Shown: positions 21,845-33,186, counted from the first letter of the stretch. The stretch: DNA of 64,000 nt from Ampullaceana balthica (GCA_944989445.1 CALYLW010000287.1:310001-374000); one strand, 5' to 3'. Numbers and translations: made by a program. The notes: generated by a model from the letters alone, not told the origin.

Positions 21845-24800
21845 CTTCTCACCAGGCCCATCAGTTTAAAATATGAAGTTCGAAAATCTGTTCATTTCAA
21901 TCAATTTCATAACAAAAATATAAATATATGTATCTATATTTCTCAATATCGTGTAAAATTGAATGGGGAATACAATATTAAAAATTTAGTAAAAACACAT
22001 TTAGGGCCCCTAGCCCCGATGAAATGGACATTATGAGATCAGTGCCCTATCGAAATTTAATATAGGCTTTTAAGTTTTTATATACCGCGTTTGGTCAAAA
22101 TCCATTTATTTTCTCATTATCTAACACCTAAACTAATTTTTATATATATGTAGATATAAGGAAACTACATTAAGGGGCTCCCAGGCCCGTTCAATTCAAG
22201 ATGTACATTTTGAAAACATGTTCATTTAAATTCATTTTAATCATGGATATATTTCTCAAGATCGTTAAAAACTGAGTGGGAAATACTATCTTAGAGTATA
22301 CACAAAAAAAGACATTTGGGGCCCCCGGCCCATTCGATGTAAGATGTAAATTTCAAAATGCTGTTCATTTTAATTCAGTCTCATCATTGATATATTTCTT
22401 AAGATCGTTAAAATAGAATAGGGAAATAATATCTCAAACACATACGAAAAAATACATTTGGGGCCCCCGGCCCTGAACAATTAAAAATTAGAAGTGCAGT
22501 GCCCTTTGTTATTTTAATATGGGCTACCAAGTTTTTATATACCAAGTTTGGTTAAGATCCATTCATTTACTCAGTAGTTAACGCATAAACTCATTTTTAT
22601 ATAGCTCATAAAAGCAAAAAACGACATTAAGGGCCCCAGGGCCCATTTAGTGCAATATGTCAAGTTCAAAACGCCTGTTTATTTCAATCAATTTCATTGT
22701 GGATATATTTATCTATATTTTTCAAGATCTTTAATAACTGAATGGGGAATAAAATATTAAACGTTTATGAAATAAGACATTTTGGGCCCCCAGTCCCGAA
22801 GAAATGGACATTAGGAAATTAGTCCCTTTAGTATTTCTATATTGGCTACCAAGTTGTTATATACAAAGTTTGGTTAAGATCCATCAATTAACCTAATAGC
22901 TAACGCTTAAACTAATTTTTATGTAGCTCATATATAAGAAAATAAATCATTTTATGGGCCCCCGGCGCCCCATGAGGGTTAAATTTTGAAAAAAAGTAGC
23001 CTATTTCCATCCCTGGAGCGTACTCAAAAGTCTCCAAAAGTTTCATGGCGATCGGATGAATGGTTTAGTCAGCTATAACAGACATGCATACATACATACA
23101 TACATACTTTGATTTTTATATATATATAAGATTAGAAAAAACAACATTAAGGGCCCGCGGGCCCAATCGGTGCAAGAAATTAAATTTAAAATACCTGTTC
23201 ATTTCAATCTGGATCATGATAGATATATTAGTCAATGCTTTTCAAGATCGTGTAAATCATACCGGGAATAAAGTATTTAACGCTTACAAAAAAAAAGATT
23301 TTGGGCCCCCGGCCCCGAAGGAACGGACATTAGGTGTTCAATGCCATATGGTACTTTAATGTTGGCTATCAAGTTGTTATGTACCAAGTTTGGTCAAGAT
23401 CCATTCATTTTCCAAGCAGCTAAGCCCTAAACTAATTTTTATATAGCTCATATAAGAAAAAATTCTCATTATGGGCCCCCGGCGCCCCATGAGTGTTAAA
23501 TTTTGAAAAAAAGTAGCCTATTTCCATCCCTGGAGCGTACTCAAAAGTCTCCAAAAGTTTCATGGCGACCGAATGAATGGTATAGTCAGCTAACGGGAAT
23601 AAATATTTAACGCTTACAAAAATAAAGATTTTGGGCCCCCGGCCCCGAAGGAACGGACATTAGGAGTTCAATGCATATGATACTTTAATATAGGCTATCA
23701 AGTTGTTATGTACCATGTTTGGTCAAGATCCATTCATTTTCCAAGCAGCTAAGCCCTAAACTAATTTTTATATAGCTCATATAAGAAAAAATTCTCATTA
23801 TGGGCCCCCGGCGCCCCATGAGTGTTAAAATTTTGAAAAAAAGTAGCCTATTTCCATCCCTGGAGCGTACTCAAAAGTCTCCAAAAGTTTCATGGCGACC
23901 GAATGAATGGTATAGTCAGCTAACGGGAATAAAGTATTTAACGCTTAAAAAATAAAGATTTTGGGCCCCCGGCCCCGAAGGAACGGACATTAGGAGTTCA
24001 ATGCCATATGGTACTTTAATATAGGCTATCAAGTTGTTATGTACCATGTTTGGTCAAGATCCATTCATTTTTAAAGCAGCTAAAAATTCTCATTATGGGC
24101 CCCCGGCGCCCCATGGGTGTTAAATTTTGAAAAAATATTAGCCTATTTCCATCCCTGGAGCGTACTCAAAAGTCTCCAAAAGTTTCATGTTGACCGAATG
24201 AATGGTATAGTCAGCTAACGGGAATAAAGTATTTAACGCTTACAAAAATAAAGATTTGGGCCCCCGGTCCCGAAGGAACGGACATTAGGAGTTCAATGCC
24301 ATATGGTACTTTAATATAGGCTATCAAGTTGTTATGTACCATGTTTGGTCAAGATCCATTCATTTTCCAAGCAGCTAAGCCCTAAACTAATTTTTATATA
24401 GCTCATATAAGAAAAAATTCTCATTATGGGCCCCCGGCGCCCCATGAGTGTTAAATTTTGAAAAAAAGTAGCCTATTTCCATCCCTGGAGCGTACTCAAA
24501 AGTCTCCAAAAGTTTCATGGCGACCGAATGAATGGTATAGTCAGCTAACGGGAATAAAGTATTTAACGCTTACAAAAATAAAGATTTTGGGCCCCCGGCC
24601 CCGAAGGAACGGACATTAGGAGTTCAATGCCATATGATACTTTAATATAGGCTATCAAGTTGTTATGTACCAAGTTTGGTCAAGATCCATTCATTTTCCA
24701 AGCAGCTAAGCCCTAAACTAATTTTTATATAGCTCATATAAGAAAAAATTCTCATTATGGGCCCCCGGCGCCCCATGAGTGTTAAATTTTGAAAAAAAGT

Positions 24801-24960
24801 AGCCTATTTCCATCCCTGGAGCGTACTCAAAAGTCTCCAAAAGTTTCATGGCGATCGAAAGAATGGTTTAGTCAGCTATAACAGACATGCATACATACAT
24901 ACATACATACATACATACATACATACATACATACATACTTTGATTTTTATATACATAGAT
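21845..24960 (+). repeat. Cluster of two GGGCCCC-punctuated repeats in tandem
   Basis: The first member (21845-about 23125) matches 60105-61352, ending in a short CATA tail plus TTTGATTTTTATATATAT. A second, starting near 23126, follows head to tail and ends in a CATA tail at 24888-24938. GC blocks (GGGCCCCCGGCCCC, GGGCCCCCGGCGCCCC) alternate with AT-rich segments. No coding sequence is seen. Confidence 0.85.
23263..24900 (+). repeat. 330-bp tandem array, 5 copies, inside the GGGCCCC repeat
   Basis: CGGGAATAAA marks unit starts at 23263, 23594, 23924, 24219 and 24549. Spacings are 331, 330, 295 and 330. The short unit lacks about 35 bp around the AAACTAATTTTTATATAGC segment. Each unit holds two GC blocks and the family's 3' module, so the amplified segment spans the element's 3' end without its CATA tail. 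Confidence 0.92.
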
Positions 24961-25535
24961 ATCTACACGTATTGTTGGTCCGCGGCACGTATACTTGGTG
25001 AGTTCACGTGATACGTAGTTTGTTTTGAGGGTGGAACAGGCGCTCAGTTCGTCAGCCTCGCCAACTCGTCCTGGTCTGTTTGATACAGAGACAAGACATT
25101 GCCAAGATGACATGAGATGGACCTGGATGCTTTAGATAATTACCAGTGTGGTTAAGTGTGTGTGTGCGTGTGTGAGGGGGGGGGGCGTAGTATTTGTGTG
25201 TCTGTTATGTGAGTGAATGTTTGTGGTGGCAATTTTGTGCCATAGGAACTCCCTCTCGGATGTTCGTTGTTTCAATGAAATCCTAGTAAACGGTAAGTGC
25301 GCATTTTTCAGTGATACTAACATACCAGAGGTGAAGGTCATGTTGTTGCAGTTATTTGTACTGTCTATTCGTGGGGTGGGTATCGGCTAATAATAGGAAT
25401 ATAAATAAAGTTACAACAAAAATAATAATAAAGATGACTATTTTGATGATGCTAATAATAATAAAAGCAATTATAACAGAAATAATAATAATAGTAATAA
25501 TAATAAATTTTGTGTATATTTCCATGAACAAATAA
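24961..25535. other. No gene; AAT-rich microsatellite at 25425-25508
   Basis: A mixed-composition stretch, a G-run at about 25178-25187, then degenerate AAT/ATG triplet repeats just before the next transposon. Confidence 0.6.
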
Positions 25536-27254
25536 GGGGCCGCCCATAAATGACGTCACGCACCTATTGGGGGGGAGGAGGTCACACTTTTGTGACGATG
25601 TGTGACGAGGGGGAGGGAAGAAATGTGACATCACATCAAAAGGGTAACTTTAAATTAAACTTCAACTGAAATATTTGGTCGCTTACAATTTATTTAATGA
25701 CTTTTTTTTCTTTTATCAGTGCTTCTCAATGTGCCGGTCGGTAGGGCTTAGGCCATCAGACGCTGGTTGGCGTAAGCTATCAAGACACGCAAATTAAATC
25801 TAATTATAATAATTAAGTTTGAGAATCCACAAGATAACATATGAAATTGTTACACTGTGTCGTTTGATGTTGACATCAAAGCATTTGTGATGTAACCGCA
25901 GCTCCGTTTGGTTCTTTCATGAGTCGAACTTTTTTTCCCGTTACCCCAAAATATACAAGTTTATGTGTGAGTTACCCCCCCCCCAACCCCCAGACTCTAG
26001 GTCCTTCTCACATGACTCGGGGATTTGGGGGAGCGTCGTTAGGGCCCCACCACCCGAAAATGCTACTGGTGAGTTTTACAAGCATGACAAGTGTCTAAAA
26101 ATGATTTGAATAGGATTATGTGTTGATATTTTCAGTCAAAACGACACGGAATATCCTTTTTCTTTAAAAGGGGAAAAAGGGGGGGGGAATCTATTTGATA
26201 AAATTAAAAACTTTTAAGTTTGATATAATTGTTCGATTGGTTTTGGTCAAACGCCCCTAGCCATTCTAGTCTTCTAGATCAGTGCTTCTCAAAGTGGTGG
26301 TTCGCGGACCGGTGCCGGTCAGCAGATGTTCTCAAAAAAAGGACAGTAAAAATTGTCAGTGCAGGGGAAATAGTGCACTGGTCCCTGGTGCAATGGAAAA
26401 ATTCCTGCCGGTCCGCCATACTAAAGAATTTGAGAAGCACTGTTCTAGATATAATGGTAAGTGAGCCCATTTAAAATTAGTCAAGTATTCATTAACTTTA
26501 TATTAACTTTAAATGAAAGTAGGGTAGATTTAGGTGTCTTCGTATAGTACGTAGCTAAGAAATCTACATAGTTGTCAAATTTAAAAAAAATGCATTTTCT
26601 GGAAGGAACCGGTTCAATAATGGGCATATGTTCCAAGCGTACAGGTTCACTTGACGTATTTTAATATATCTAGTGGATTGTAGTGGATGTTATATGTCCC
26701 AAATGAGTCTGCATTACCCCCAAGAATTCCTTTTTTGACCACAGATGAGGTTATTTACCTCTGTTCGCCGACCTCTTTCTTACGGGATGCCCGTCAGTCA
26801 ATTGAGGGATTTTTTAAAAATACATTTTAAAAATGTTATTTTTTATACCGGTAATTTTTTTTTGTAAACAAAGAAGTAAACCGTGATTATTAATAGTCAA
26901 TGTTTAATTTGTATGCATTAAAATAAAATATAATCTAAGGATGTTTGAACACAGTTCGTTTTCTGAAGGCCGGTTAAATTTTTTTTTAATGCTTCACGCG
27001 GGTTACGATATTACAATGTAGATCTTCACTAAATAAATAATAAATACTTAAATGACAATAAAAGTGATTTTAAACATACTTATTTTCAAATAGAAAATAA
27101 AGTGTGGTTTTTTTCGGTGTTTTTTTTTGTCAAAGATTTGCGACGTATTTTTAGAGGGGAAGGTCTAAGTTTTTGTGACGACGCGTGACGAGGGGGGGGG
27201 GAGGAGGGGGTAAAAAATCGGCAAAATTGCGTGACGTCATTTATGGACGGCCCC
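25536..27254 (-). mobile_element. GGGGCCGTCC-ended DNA transposon, copy 2
   Basis: Ends GGGGCCGCCCATAAATG and CATTTATGGACGGCCCC, with a 3-bp duplication TAA (25533-25535, 27255-27257). It lies opposite to copy 1 and carries the shared hAT MITE (26280-26442) but no solo LTR. Removing the MITE leaves about 1.55 kb, close to the other copies. No transposase frame is present. Confidence 0.88.
26280..26442 (+). mobile_element. hAT MITE (CAGTGCTTCTCAAA ends)
   Basis: Begins CAGTGCTTCTCAAAG and ends TTTGAGAAGCACTG. It is flanked by a perfect 8-bp duplication TTCTAGAT (26272-26279, 26443-26450). The interior has GC-rich GCGGACCGGTGCCGG and GCCGGTCCGC arms. Transposon copy 3 near 41166 keeps the uninterrupted site. 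Confidence 0.93.
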
Positions 27255-27257
27255 TAA

Positions 27258-27429
27258 ACAGTTTCACATTAAGCTCCCTTGTATCGTGGCCTGTAGCATG
27301 CAAGGTGCGCATGAATGCATGACGTCATTTAGTGATGCAGTTCTTTGATGTGGGGGCCGTCCATCTCTACTATATAATACATGTACATATTCACCATAAC
27401 CTCTTCTACATCTCTGCCATCATGCTATA
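27258..27429. other. Spacer with fragment of a GGGGCCGTCC end
   Basis: GCATGACGTCATTTAGTGATG (about 27318) and GGGGGCCGTCCAT (27353-27365) resemble scrambled pieces of the neighbouring transposon's ends, perhaps from an abortive or rearranged insertion. Confidence 0.4.
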
Positions 27430-27738
27430 TACACCACGACTTGACCTTGGCTAGACACACCACGACTTGGCCTTGGCTTGACTCACCACGACTTGACCTT
27501 GGCTGGACTCACCACGACTTGACCTTGGCTGGACTCATCACGAATTGACCTTGACTGGACTCACCACGACTTGACCTTGGCTGGACTCACCACGACTTGA
27601 CCTTGGCTGGACTCACCACGACTTGACCTTGGCTGGACTCACCACGACTTGACCTTGGCTGGACTCACCACGACTTGACCTTGGCTGGACTCACCACGAC
27701 TTGACCTTGGCTGGACTCACCACGACTTGACCTTGGCT
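27430..27738. repeat. 26-bp minisatellite, about 12 copies
   Basis: Unit GACTCACCACGACTTGACC plus TTGGCTG. The central units are nearly identical and the edge units diverged. Confidence 0.94.
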
Positions 27739-28376
27739 AGTAACAACATACAACGTATTCCAGACACATTGCACAACATCTAATTTCAATTACATAAACG
27801 TTTGCAAAATCTGACTTCCAGACAAGTGACTTTGCAAACTCCGACTTTCAGACAAAATGTAAGTATGTCATATCTGACTTTTAAACAAATTTCCCTCTAG
27901 AAACATAAGGCCAGTATCAGGCTGACATGAATGGCTGACAGCCAACTTACCATATTAATGCACTGTAACTTACTTGACTGACGGAACAACCGGCAACTCC
28001 ATTGCTCGTCTCAGACATTACTTCCCTTGCACCATCCATACCTAAAGCTCTGGTCGCTTTCAGAAATAAAGGGAATTAAATCATTATATCATTTATTGCT
28101 TTTTTCCCCTCAGTATTTCTCGCACTTCTGTTGTTACCATAAGTGTTGAACCAAGCATTGCCGGATATTTTAAAATAAAATATATTTTTTCGACAAAAAT
28201 ATCCATATTTATTATTTTTTAAAATTTAAAGCAACTTGTAGTCGAATGGACATCTGCTAATTTCTCGTGGCATTAAACAACTAACGAGAAAGCTACTAGA
28301 AAGTGGAAAATTGTAAATCAACATGTATGACACCTTACAATGCCCGACTAAGTTATGATAATATCGCCATCATCTC
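27739..28376. other. No recognisable gene
   Basis: Balanced to AT-rich sequence. A short doubled motif (GACTTYCAGACAA) lies near 27810-27860. Otherwise nothing is recognised. Confidence 0.5.
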
Positions 28377-28384
28377 CTCTAGTC

Positions 28385-28587
28385 CAGGGGTCTCCAAACT
28401 ACGGCCCGCGGGCCAGATGAGGCCCGCGAGGCCCTCTCATCTGGCCCCTGGAGACCTTTTAATCTAAAAAAAACTATTTTACCTGTAGTTTGCCACGAAA
28501 CTTAATAGTTGTGGGTTAGTAGTCGTCCCCCAAACTGCTGTTTGACAGTTAATGTGGCCCTCCGGCAGAAAAGTTTGGAGATCCCTG
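28385..28587 (+). mobile_element. hAT MITE (CAGGGGTCTCCAAACT ends)
   Basis: A 203-bp element, CAGGGGTCTCCAAACTACGG to AGTTTGGAGATCCCTG, with a perfect 8-bp duplication CTCTAGTC (28377-28384, 28588-28595). The GGCCCGCGGGCC interior is typical of animal hAT MITEs. It is a different family from the CAGTGCTTCTC elements. Confidence 0.93.
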
Positions 28588-28689
28588 CTCTAGTCTATAA
28601 GTATGTTTCTCCTCTAACGCAATCTCCCTCTTCTTGCAGTCTCATATATTTCTTAATATGTCACTTTAATTAGTCCCCCCCCTCTCAAC

Positions 28690-29795
28690 TATGTCCACAC
28701 ATCTCCTACCAATCTGTCCACACATCTCCCACCAATCTGTCCACACACCCCCACCAATCTGTCCACACATCTCCCACCAATCTATCCACACATCTCCCAC
28801 CAATCTGTCCACACATCTCCCACCAATCCGTCCACACATCTCCCACCAATCTGTGCACACATCTCCCACCAATCCGTCCACACATCTCCCACCAAATTGT
28901 CCACACATCCCCCACCAATCTGTCCACACATCTCCCACCAATCTATCCACACATCTCCCACCAATCTGTCCACACATCTCCCACCAAATTGTCCACACAT
29001 CCCCCACCAATCTGTCCACACATCTCCCACCAATCTGCCCACACATCTTCCACCAATCTGCCCACACATCTCCCACCAATCTGTGCACACATCTCCCACC
29101 AATCTGTCCACACATCCCCCAACAATCTGCCCACACATCTCCCACCAATCTGTCCACACATCTCCCACCAATCTGTCCACACATTTCCCACCAATCTGTC
29201 CACACATCTCCCACCAATCTGCCCACACATCTCCCACCAATCTGCCCACAGATCTCCCACCAATCTGTCCACACATCTCCCACCAATCTGTGCACACATC
29301 TCCCACCAATCTGTCCACACATCCCCCAACAATCTGCCCACACATCTCCCACCAATCTGTCCACACATCTCCCACCAATCTGTCCACCCATTTCCCACCA
29401 ATCTGTCCACACATCTCCCACCAATCTGTCGACACATCTCCCACTAATCTGTCCACACATCTCCCACCAATCTGTCCACACATCTCCCACCAATCTGTCC
29501 ACACATCTCCCACCAATCTGTCCACACATCTCCCACCAATCTGTCCACACATCCCCCACCAATCTGTCCACACATCCCCCACCAATCTGTCCACACATCT
29601 CCCACCAATCTGTCCACACATCCCCCACCAATCTGTCCACACATCTCCCACCAATCTGCCCACACACCCCCCACCAATCTGTACACACACCCCCACAAAT
29701 CTGCCGACACATGATCCCTCACAAATCTGCCCACACATATCCCACCAAACTGCCCACACACCCGCACAAATCTCTCCGCACATCCCCCACAAATC
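28690..29795. repeat. 23-bp minisatellite, about 48 copies
   Basis: Unit ACACATCTCCCACCAATCTG plus TCC. Because 23 is not a multiple of three and the unit lacks stops, several frames on both strands stay open for 70-460 codons, giving repetitive pseudo-proteins. A nine-unit block recurs: the TGTGCACAC variant at 29083 and again at 29290, 207 bp apart. Confidence 0.97.
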
Positions 29796-30140
29796 TTCCC
29801 ACCTCTCTCCCCCCTCACCTTTCCCCTTTCCGCCGTGCTGTAACCAACGAAAACACCGTGACATTTGAACGCACTCACGATCAAATGATGACATTTAGGC
29901 TTTGGACGACCGGCAACCGAAGGGGCAGGCATGTGGGCAATTGGGGCTCATTAAAACCGTTTGGGGCAATTTTCCTCCTGGGTGGGAGCTGCGTGGCCGG
30001 GGACCGTGACAAGGCGCTAGTGGGGCTTTCAGCCACAGGGTCACACCGCGACCTTCTTTCTATCTACGGGTAAATGTCACATGTCGCATGACTCAATGGC
30101 TGTACTGGGGACGTCACAGTGCAAGCTGACTAACATCTGG
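29796..30140. other. No recognisable gene
   Basis: Non-repetitive, GC-richer stretch between two minisatellites. The open frame that enters it from the 23-bp array ends at 30073 without a recognisable domain. Confidence 0.5.
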
Positions 30141-30416
30141 GAGGAGGGGGGTGTAGGAGGGGGGGGTTGGAGGTGGTGTTGGAGGGGGTGTAGGAGGGGT
30201 GCAGGAGGGGGTGTAGGAGGGGGTGTAGGAGGGGGTGTAGGAGGTGGTGTAGGAGGGGGGTGTAGGATGTGGTGTAGGAAGGGGGTGTATGAGGGGGTGT
30301 ATGAGGGGGTGTAGGAGGGGGTGTAGGAGGGGGTGTAGGAGGGGGTTGTAGGAGGGGGTGTAGGAAGGGGGTGTAGGAAGGGGGTGTAGGAAGGGGGTGT
30401 AGGAGGGGGGTGTAGC
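30141..30416. repeat. 12-bp G-rich minisatellite, about 23 copies
   Basis: Unit GGAGGGGGTGTA with length variants. Strong strand asymmetry (almost no C on plus) and repeated runs of five or more G make it prone to quadruplex-type structure. Confidence 0.95.
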
Positions 30417-30944
30417 ATGGTTTTCATGTTGTGCTGCTCCCCTGCCTCACCGGTCACTTAACTGACATCGATGATGTATTCATATAAATGCATGTGATGA
30501 TTGGTGTGCTGGAAATGTTTGTAATAAAATGTGTAGTTTTATTATTATTATTTTTTTTTAAATGGCCATTGTGTATTGAATGTTACATGTTGTTACAGTA
30601 ATGGCATACACAAGTATTCCATTATATATGATTGGCAAATCGGGAAAACATCATAACAATTGGTGAAGAACAAATTATACCGGCTATGCGTGCATTAATA
30701 CTTACTGTGCTACACAAGTCAGCATCTGATGTTATCAATAGAAATTCGTTAATAGTAATAATACAGTGGAAATAAGACTTGGTGAAGTGGCTAACGGTGT
30801 TGAAGATTCATTGTGTGGCTATTTAAGTATCAATTAAGTTACATTGCTTTTCAATGTAAACACATTTAACCCTACTTCTGGTGGTTGTCTTGTAATTAAA
30901 AAAAAATTGAATAGTGTAATGCTTTTGTAGGTAACTGTATAGTA
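30417..30944. other. No recognisable feature
   Basis: AT-rich sequence, no frame or repeat family recognised. Confidence 0.5.
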
Positions 30945-31225
30945 AGTACTAGCGTATCACCCGTCAAAAATGACGGAAGTTTTCAAAATAAATACACATC
31001 AGATTAAAGAGTAATGTAATACAGAACTTTCATTTATTTTATTTATTTTTATTTGATTCATTTATTATCATATTGAACAATTTTATGCGGAACGTTCGAA
31101 AAGTGTTATTTTTGGTGCAGCACTGTAAAACAAAATTGATCGCAGCGCCCCCTAACAGCATTGGAAATTTCGCAGCGCCACCTAGTTACATCCATACATA
31201 CAGACAACGGGAATTATGTATATTG
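30945..31225 (+). repeat. ACTAGCGTATCACCCG dispersed repeat, copy 1
   Basis: Begins ACTAGCGTATCACCCGTC and ends CATACATACAGACAACGGG then ATTATGTATATTGAT. It is closely matched by 31718-31985. The head (CTAGC...CCCGTC) and CATACATACAGACA tail resemble other invertebrate repeats with microsatellite-like tails. Unclassified and noncoding. Confidence 0.85.
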
Positions 31226-31717
31226 ATTGTGGTAACAGTGTTTTGAAGCTGTACTAAAATGTGTGCCTAGTTGTGGCATTGACGTTAATGTACGGTATTT
31301 TCATGTGTATTTAAGATAGTTTCAAGTGTAAGCTGTTGGCAGTCATGTCCATACTTCAACGTGAAGTGCTTAGAAAGCTTTCGACGAGTACAACATTTAT
31401 TTATTTATTAATTTTTGAAGCCAATAGGATGTTGCTGTTATGAAAATCAGAGCGGTTTGGGGAGAGGGGGGGTGCTCGAGCAAGTCTCAAATGGTGCACC
31501 GAGGGGTGTTAGAGTTATATGCCGTAAAGAGCCCTTATCAACATGGTCTCTAAAACGCCGGGCCTTGTCACGACTACGTTAGTTGCCACACTCACCACCA
31601 CCGAATAGATCGGCTCTGTAAAAATTATAACATGTACTTAAGATGTTTTCCAAGGACGACCATCTAATAACTAATTTATTGAATACCGCCCCTTAAATTC
31701 TCACTAGCTCTTATTTT
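31226..31717. other. Spacer between two direct repeats
   Basis: About 490 bp of non-repetitive sequence separating two copies of the ACTAGCG repeat. No gene is recognised. Confidence 0.5.
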
Positions 31718-31985
31718 ACTAGCGTATCACCCGTCAAAAATGACGGAAGTTTTCAAAATAAATACACATCAGATTAAACAATAACGTATCAAAGAAATTT
31801 CATTTATTTTTTATTTGATTCATTTATTATCATATTGAACAATTTTATGCGGAACGTTCGAAAAGTGTTATTTTTTGGAGCAGAAATTTGGTGCGCAATA
31901 TAAAACAAAATCGATCGCAGCGCCACCTAACTGTAATTACATCCATACATACAGACAACGGGAATTATGTATATTGATGTAAACT
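31718..31985 (+). repeat. ACTAGCGTATCACCCG dispersed repeat, copy 2
   Basis: Same orientation and full extent as 30945-31225, with indels around the GCAGCGCCACCTA segment. It ends only a few bases before the LINE tail at 31989. Confidence 0.85.
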
Positions 31986-31988
31986 ATA

Positions 31989-32262
31989 CGTTATCTTTTA
32001 CATTACAGACGCTCTTACACCGAAGATTGCGTCCTACGCTTATCCATGGCTCATGTCTAGTCTTGTAGTTTTACTAGAGTTTTTATTATCGATAGTGTGT
32101 TAGTTTTACTTGTTCAGACAACCCATTCCACGCCGCCATGCCAGACAAGAAGAAGGAGGATTAGTATGTGCTTGTTCTTGCGAATGGAACAATAAATGTG
32201 TTTTTATCCTTATTTCTGTGTGTTTTATTAGATTGTTGTTGCGTTATATTTCCAAGTTAGAA
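31989..32262 (-). mobile_element. LINE 3' end with C-terminal coding remnant
   Basis: The minus strand reads FIVPFARTSTY, stop, SSFFLSGMAAWNGLSEQVK, then the 3' UTR with CATGAGCCATGGATAAGCG and the GTCTGTAATG tail. The R-T-x-x-Y ... S-F-F ... W-N-x-L pattern is the usual extreme C-terminus of LINE ORF2 proteins. An in-frame stop and 5' truncation make it dead. It is homologous along its length to 53246-53572. Confidence 0.72.
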
Positions 32263-32330
32263 CTTAATCATTATTATTTTTTTGTAGATTATTTCTTTCT
32301 TCCATCGTTTCTAGGTTTAGTGATTTAGAT

Positions 32331-32516
32331 CAGTGCTTCTCAAATGGTGCTCCGCGGACCGGTGCCGGTCCGTGGGTCATCCGATCCCGTTCCGCAGAAG
32401 TTACCAAGAAAGGAAAATTCACTACCACGTCAGTACAGGGAAATAATTCACCGGTCCCTGGTGCAGTGGAAAAAATTCCTGCCGGTCACCAATACTAAAA
32501 CGTTTGAGAAGCACTG
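32331..32516 (+). mobile_element. hAT MITE (CAGTGCTTCTCAAA ends), third copy
   Basis: Ends CAGTGCTTCTCAAATGG and CGTTTGAGAAGCACTG with a perfect 8-bp duplication ATTTAGAT (32323-32330, 32517-32524). The interior matches 26280-26442 (CCGGTCCCTGGTGCAGTGGA). Confidence 0.93.
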
Positions 32517-32640
32517 ATTTAGATAATCGTATTACTCTTGTCAAGTTTGAATATTTACCAGTATTGATTCTGGAATAATCTGGAATCTCAATTTTGACTT
32601 TTTAAGAACACATGTATCTTTTGTCGGCTACATATTAATT

Positions 32641-32707
32641 ATTTTTATTAATTATTATTATTAGTAGTATTAGTAGTAGTGGTAGTAGTAGTAGTAGTAG
32701 TAGTAGA
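32641..32707. repeat. (TAG)n trinucleotide microsatellite
   Basis: Degenerate TTA/TAG repeats becoming uniform TAG at the right. Confidence 0.9.
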
Positions 32708-32745
32708 GTTGCACAGCATTCATTGTTTATTGCGATATTTTATAA

Positions 32746-32834
32746 AATTTGCTGCGCCGTAATTCTAAATTGCTGCGCGGCGTCGGTCAGACATCTTCGC
32801 AGAAGTGCAGCCGAGCAGCTTAAATGGAACATTG
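32746..32834 (+). repeat. TTGCTGCGCGG dispersed repeat, copy 1
   Basis: AATTTGCTGCGCCGTAATTC, GCGTCGGTCAGACATCT and AGCAGCTTAAATGGAACATTG are shared with 49333-49410 and 54775-54864. Unclassified. Confidence 0.65.
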
Positions 32835-32902
32835 TTTACATTTTTTTTTAATGTGTCTTGAATAGAATTTTGTTTCTTATAAGTGTTTAACTTGACTATC
32901 GT

Positions 32903-32996
32903 TAGATTGACAGACAAACGTTAGGTTAGATTGACGTTAGATTGACGGACAAACGATAGGTTAGATTGTTAGATTGACGTTAGATTGACTGACTGG
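32903..32996. repeat. Short TTAGATTGACG tandem motif
   Basis: Five or six irregular copies of TTAGATTGACG with inserted ACAAACG blocks. Confidence 0.6.
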
Positions 32997-33134
32997 CGTA
33001 ATGCACTTTCAACAAACGAAAATAAGCCCCCCTCCCCCCCCCACCTAAAAATTAAAATAAAAAAATGTGCGCATCATTTCTAGCCGCCTGAGTTTCACGA
33101 ATAGTAAATTTTTTGTAAGATTATTGGAGGCCAT

Positions 33135-33186
33135 TAAAAAAAAACCACTTGGAGGGCCGTATTTAGCCCGCGGGCCATGTGTTAAA
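33135..33186 (-). mobile_element. hAT-type end fragment
   Basis: The reverse complement reads CAGGGATCTTTAACACATGG followed by CCCGCGGGC, like animal hAT MITE ends. No opposite end or 8-bp duplication is found, so it may be an end remnant. Confidence 0.4.

Noticed and set aside
28690..30073. Long open frames (323-460 codons) as a repetitive secreted or structural protein
   Set aside because: They are stop-free readings of a 23-bp minisatellite in several frames on both strands, with no signal sequence, unique domain or splice context.
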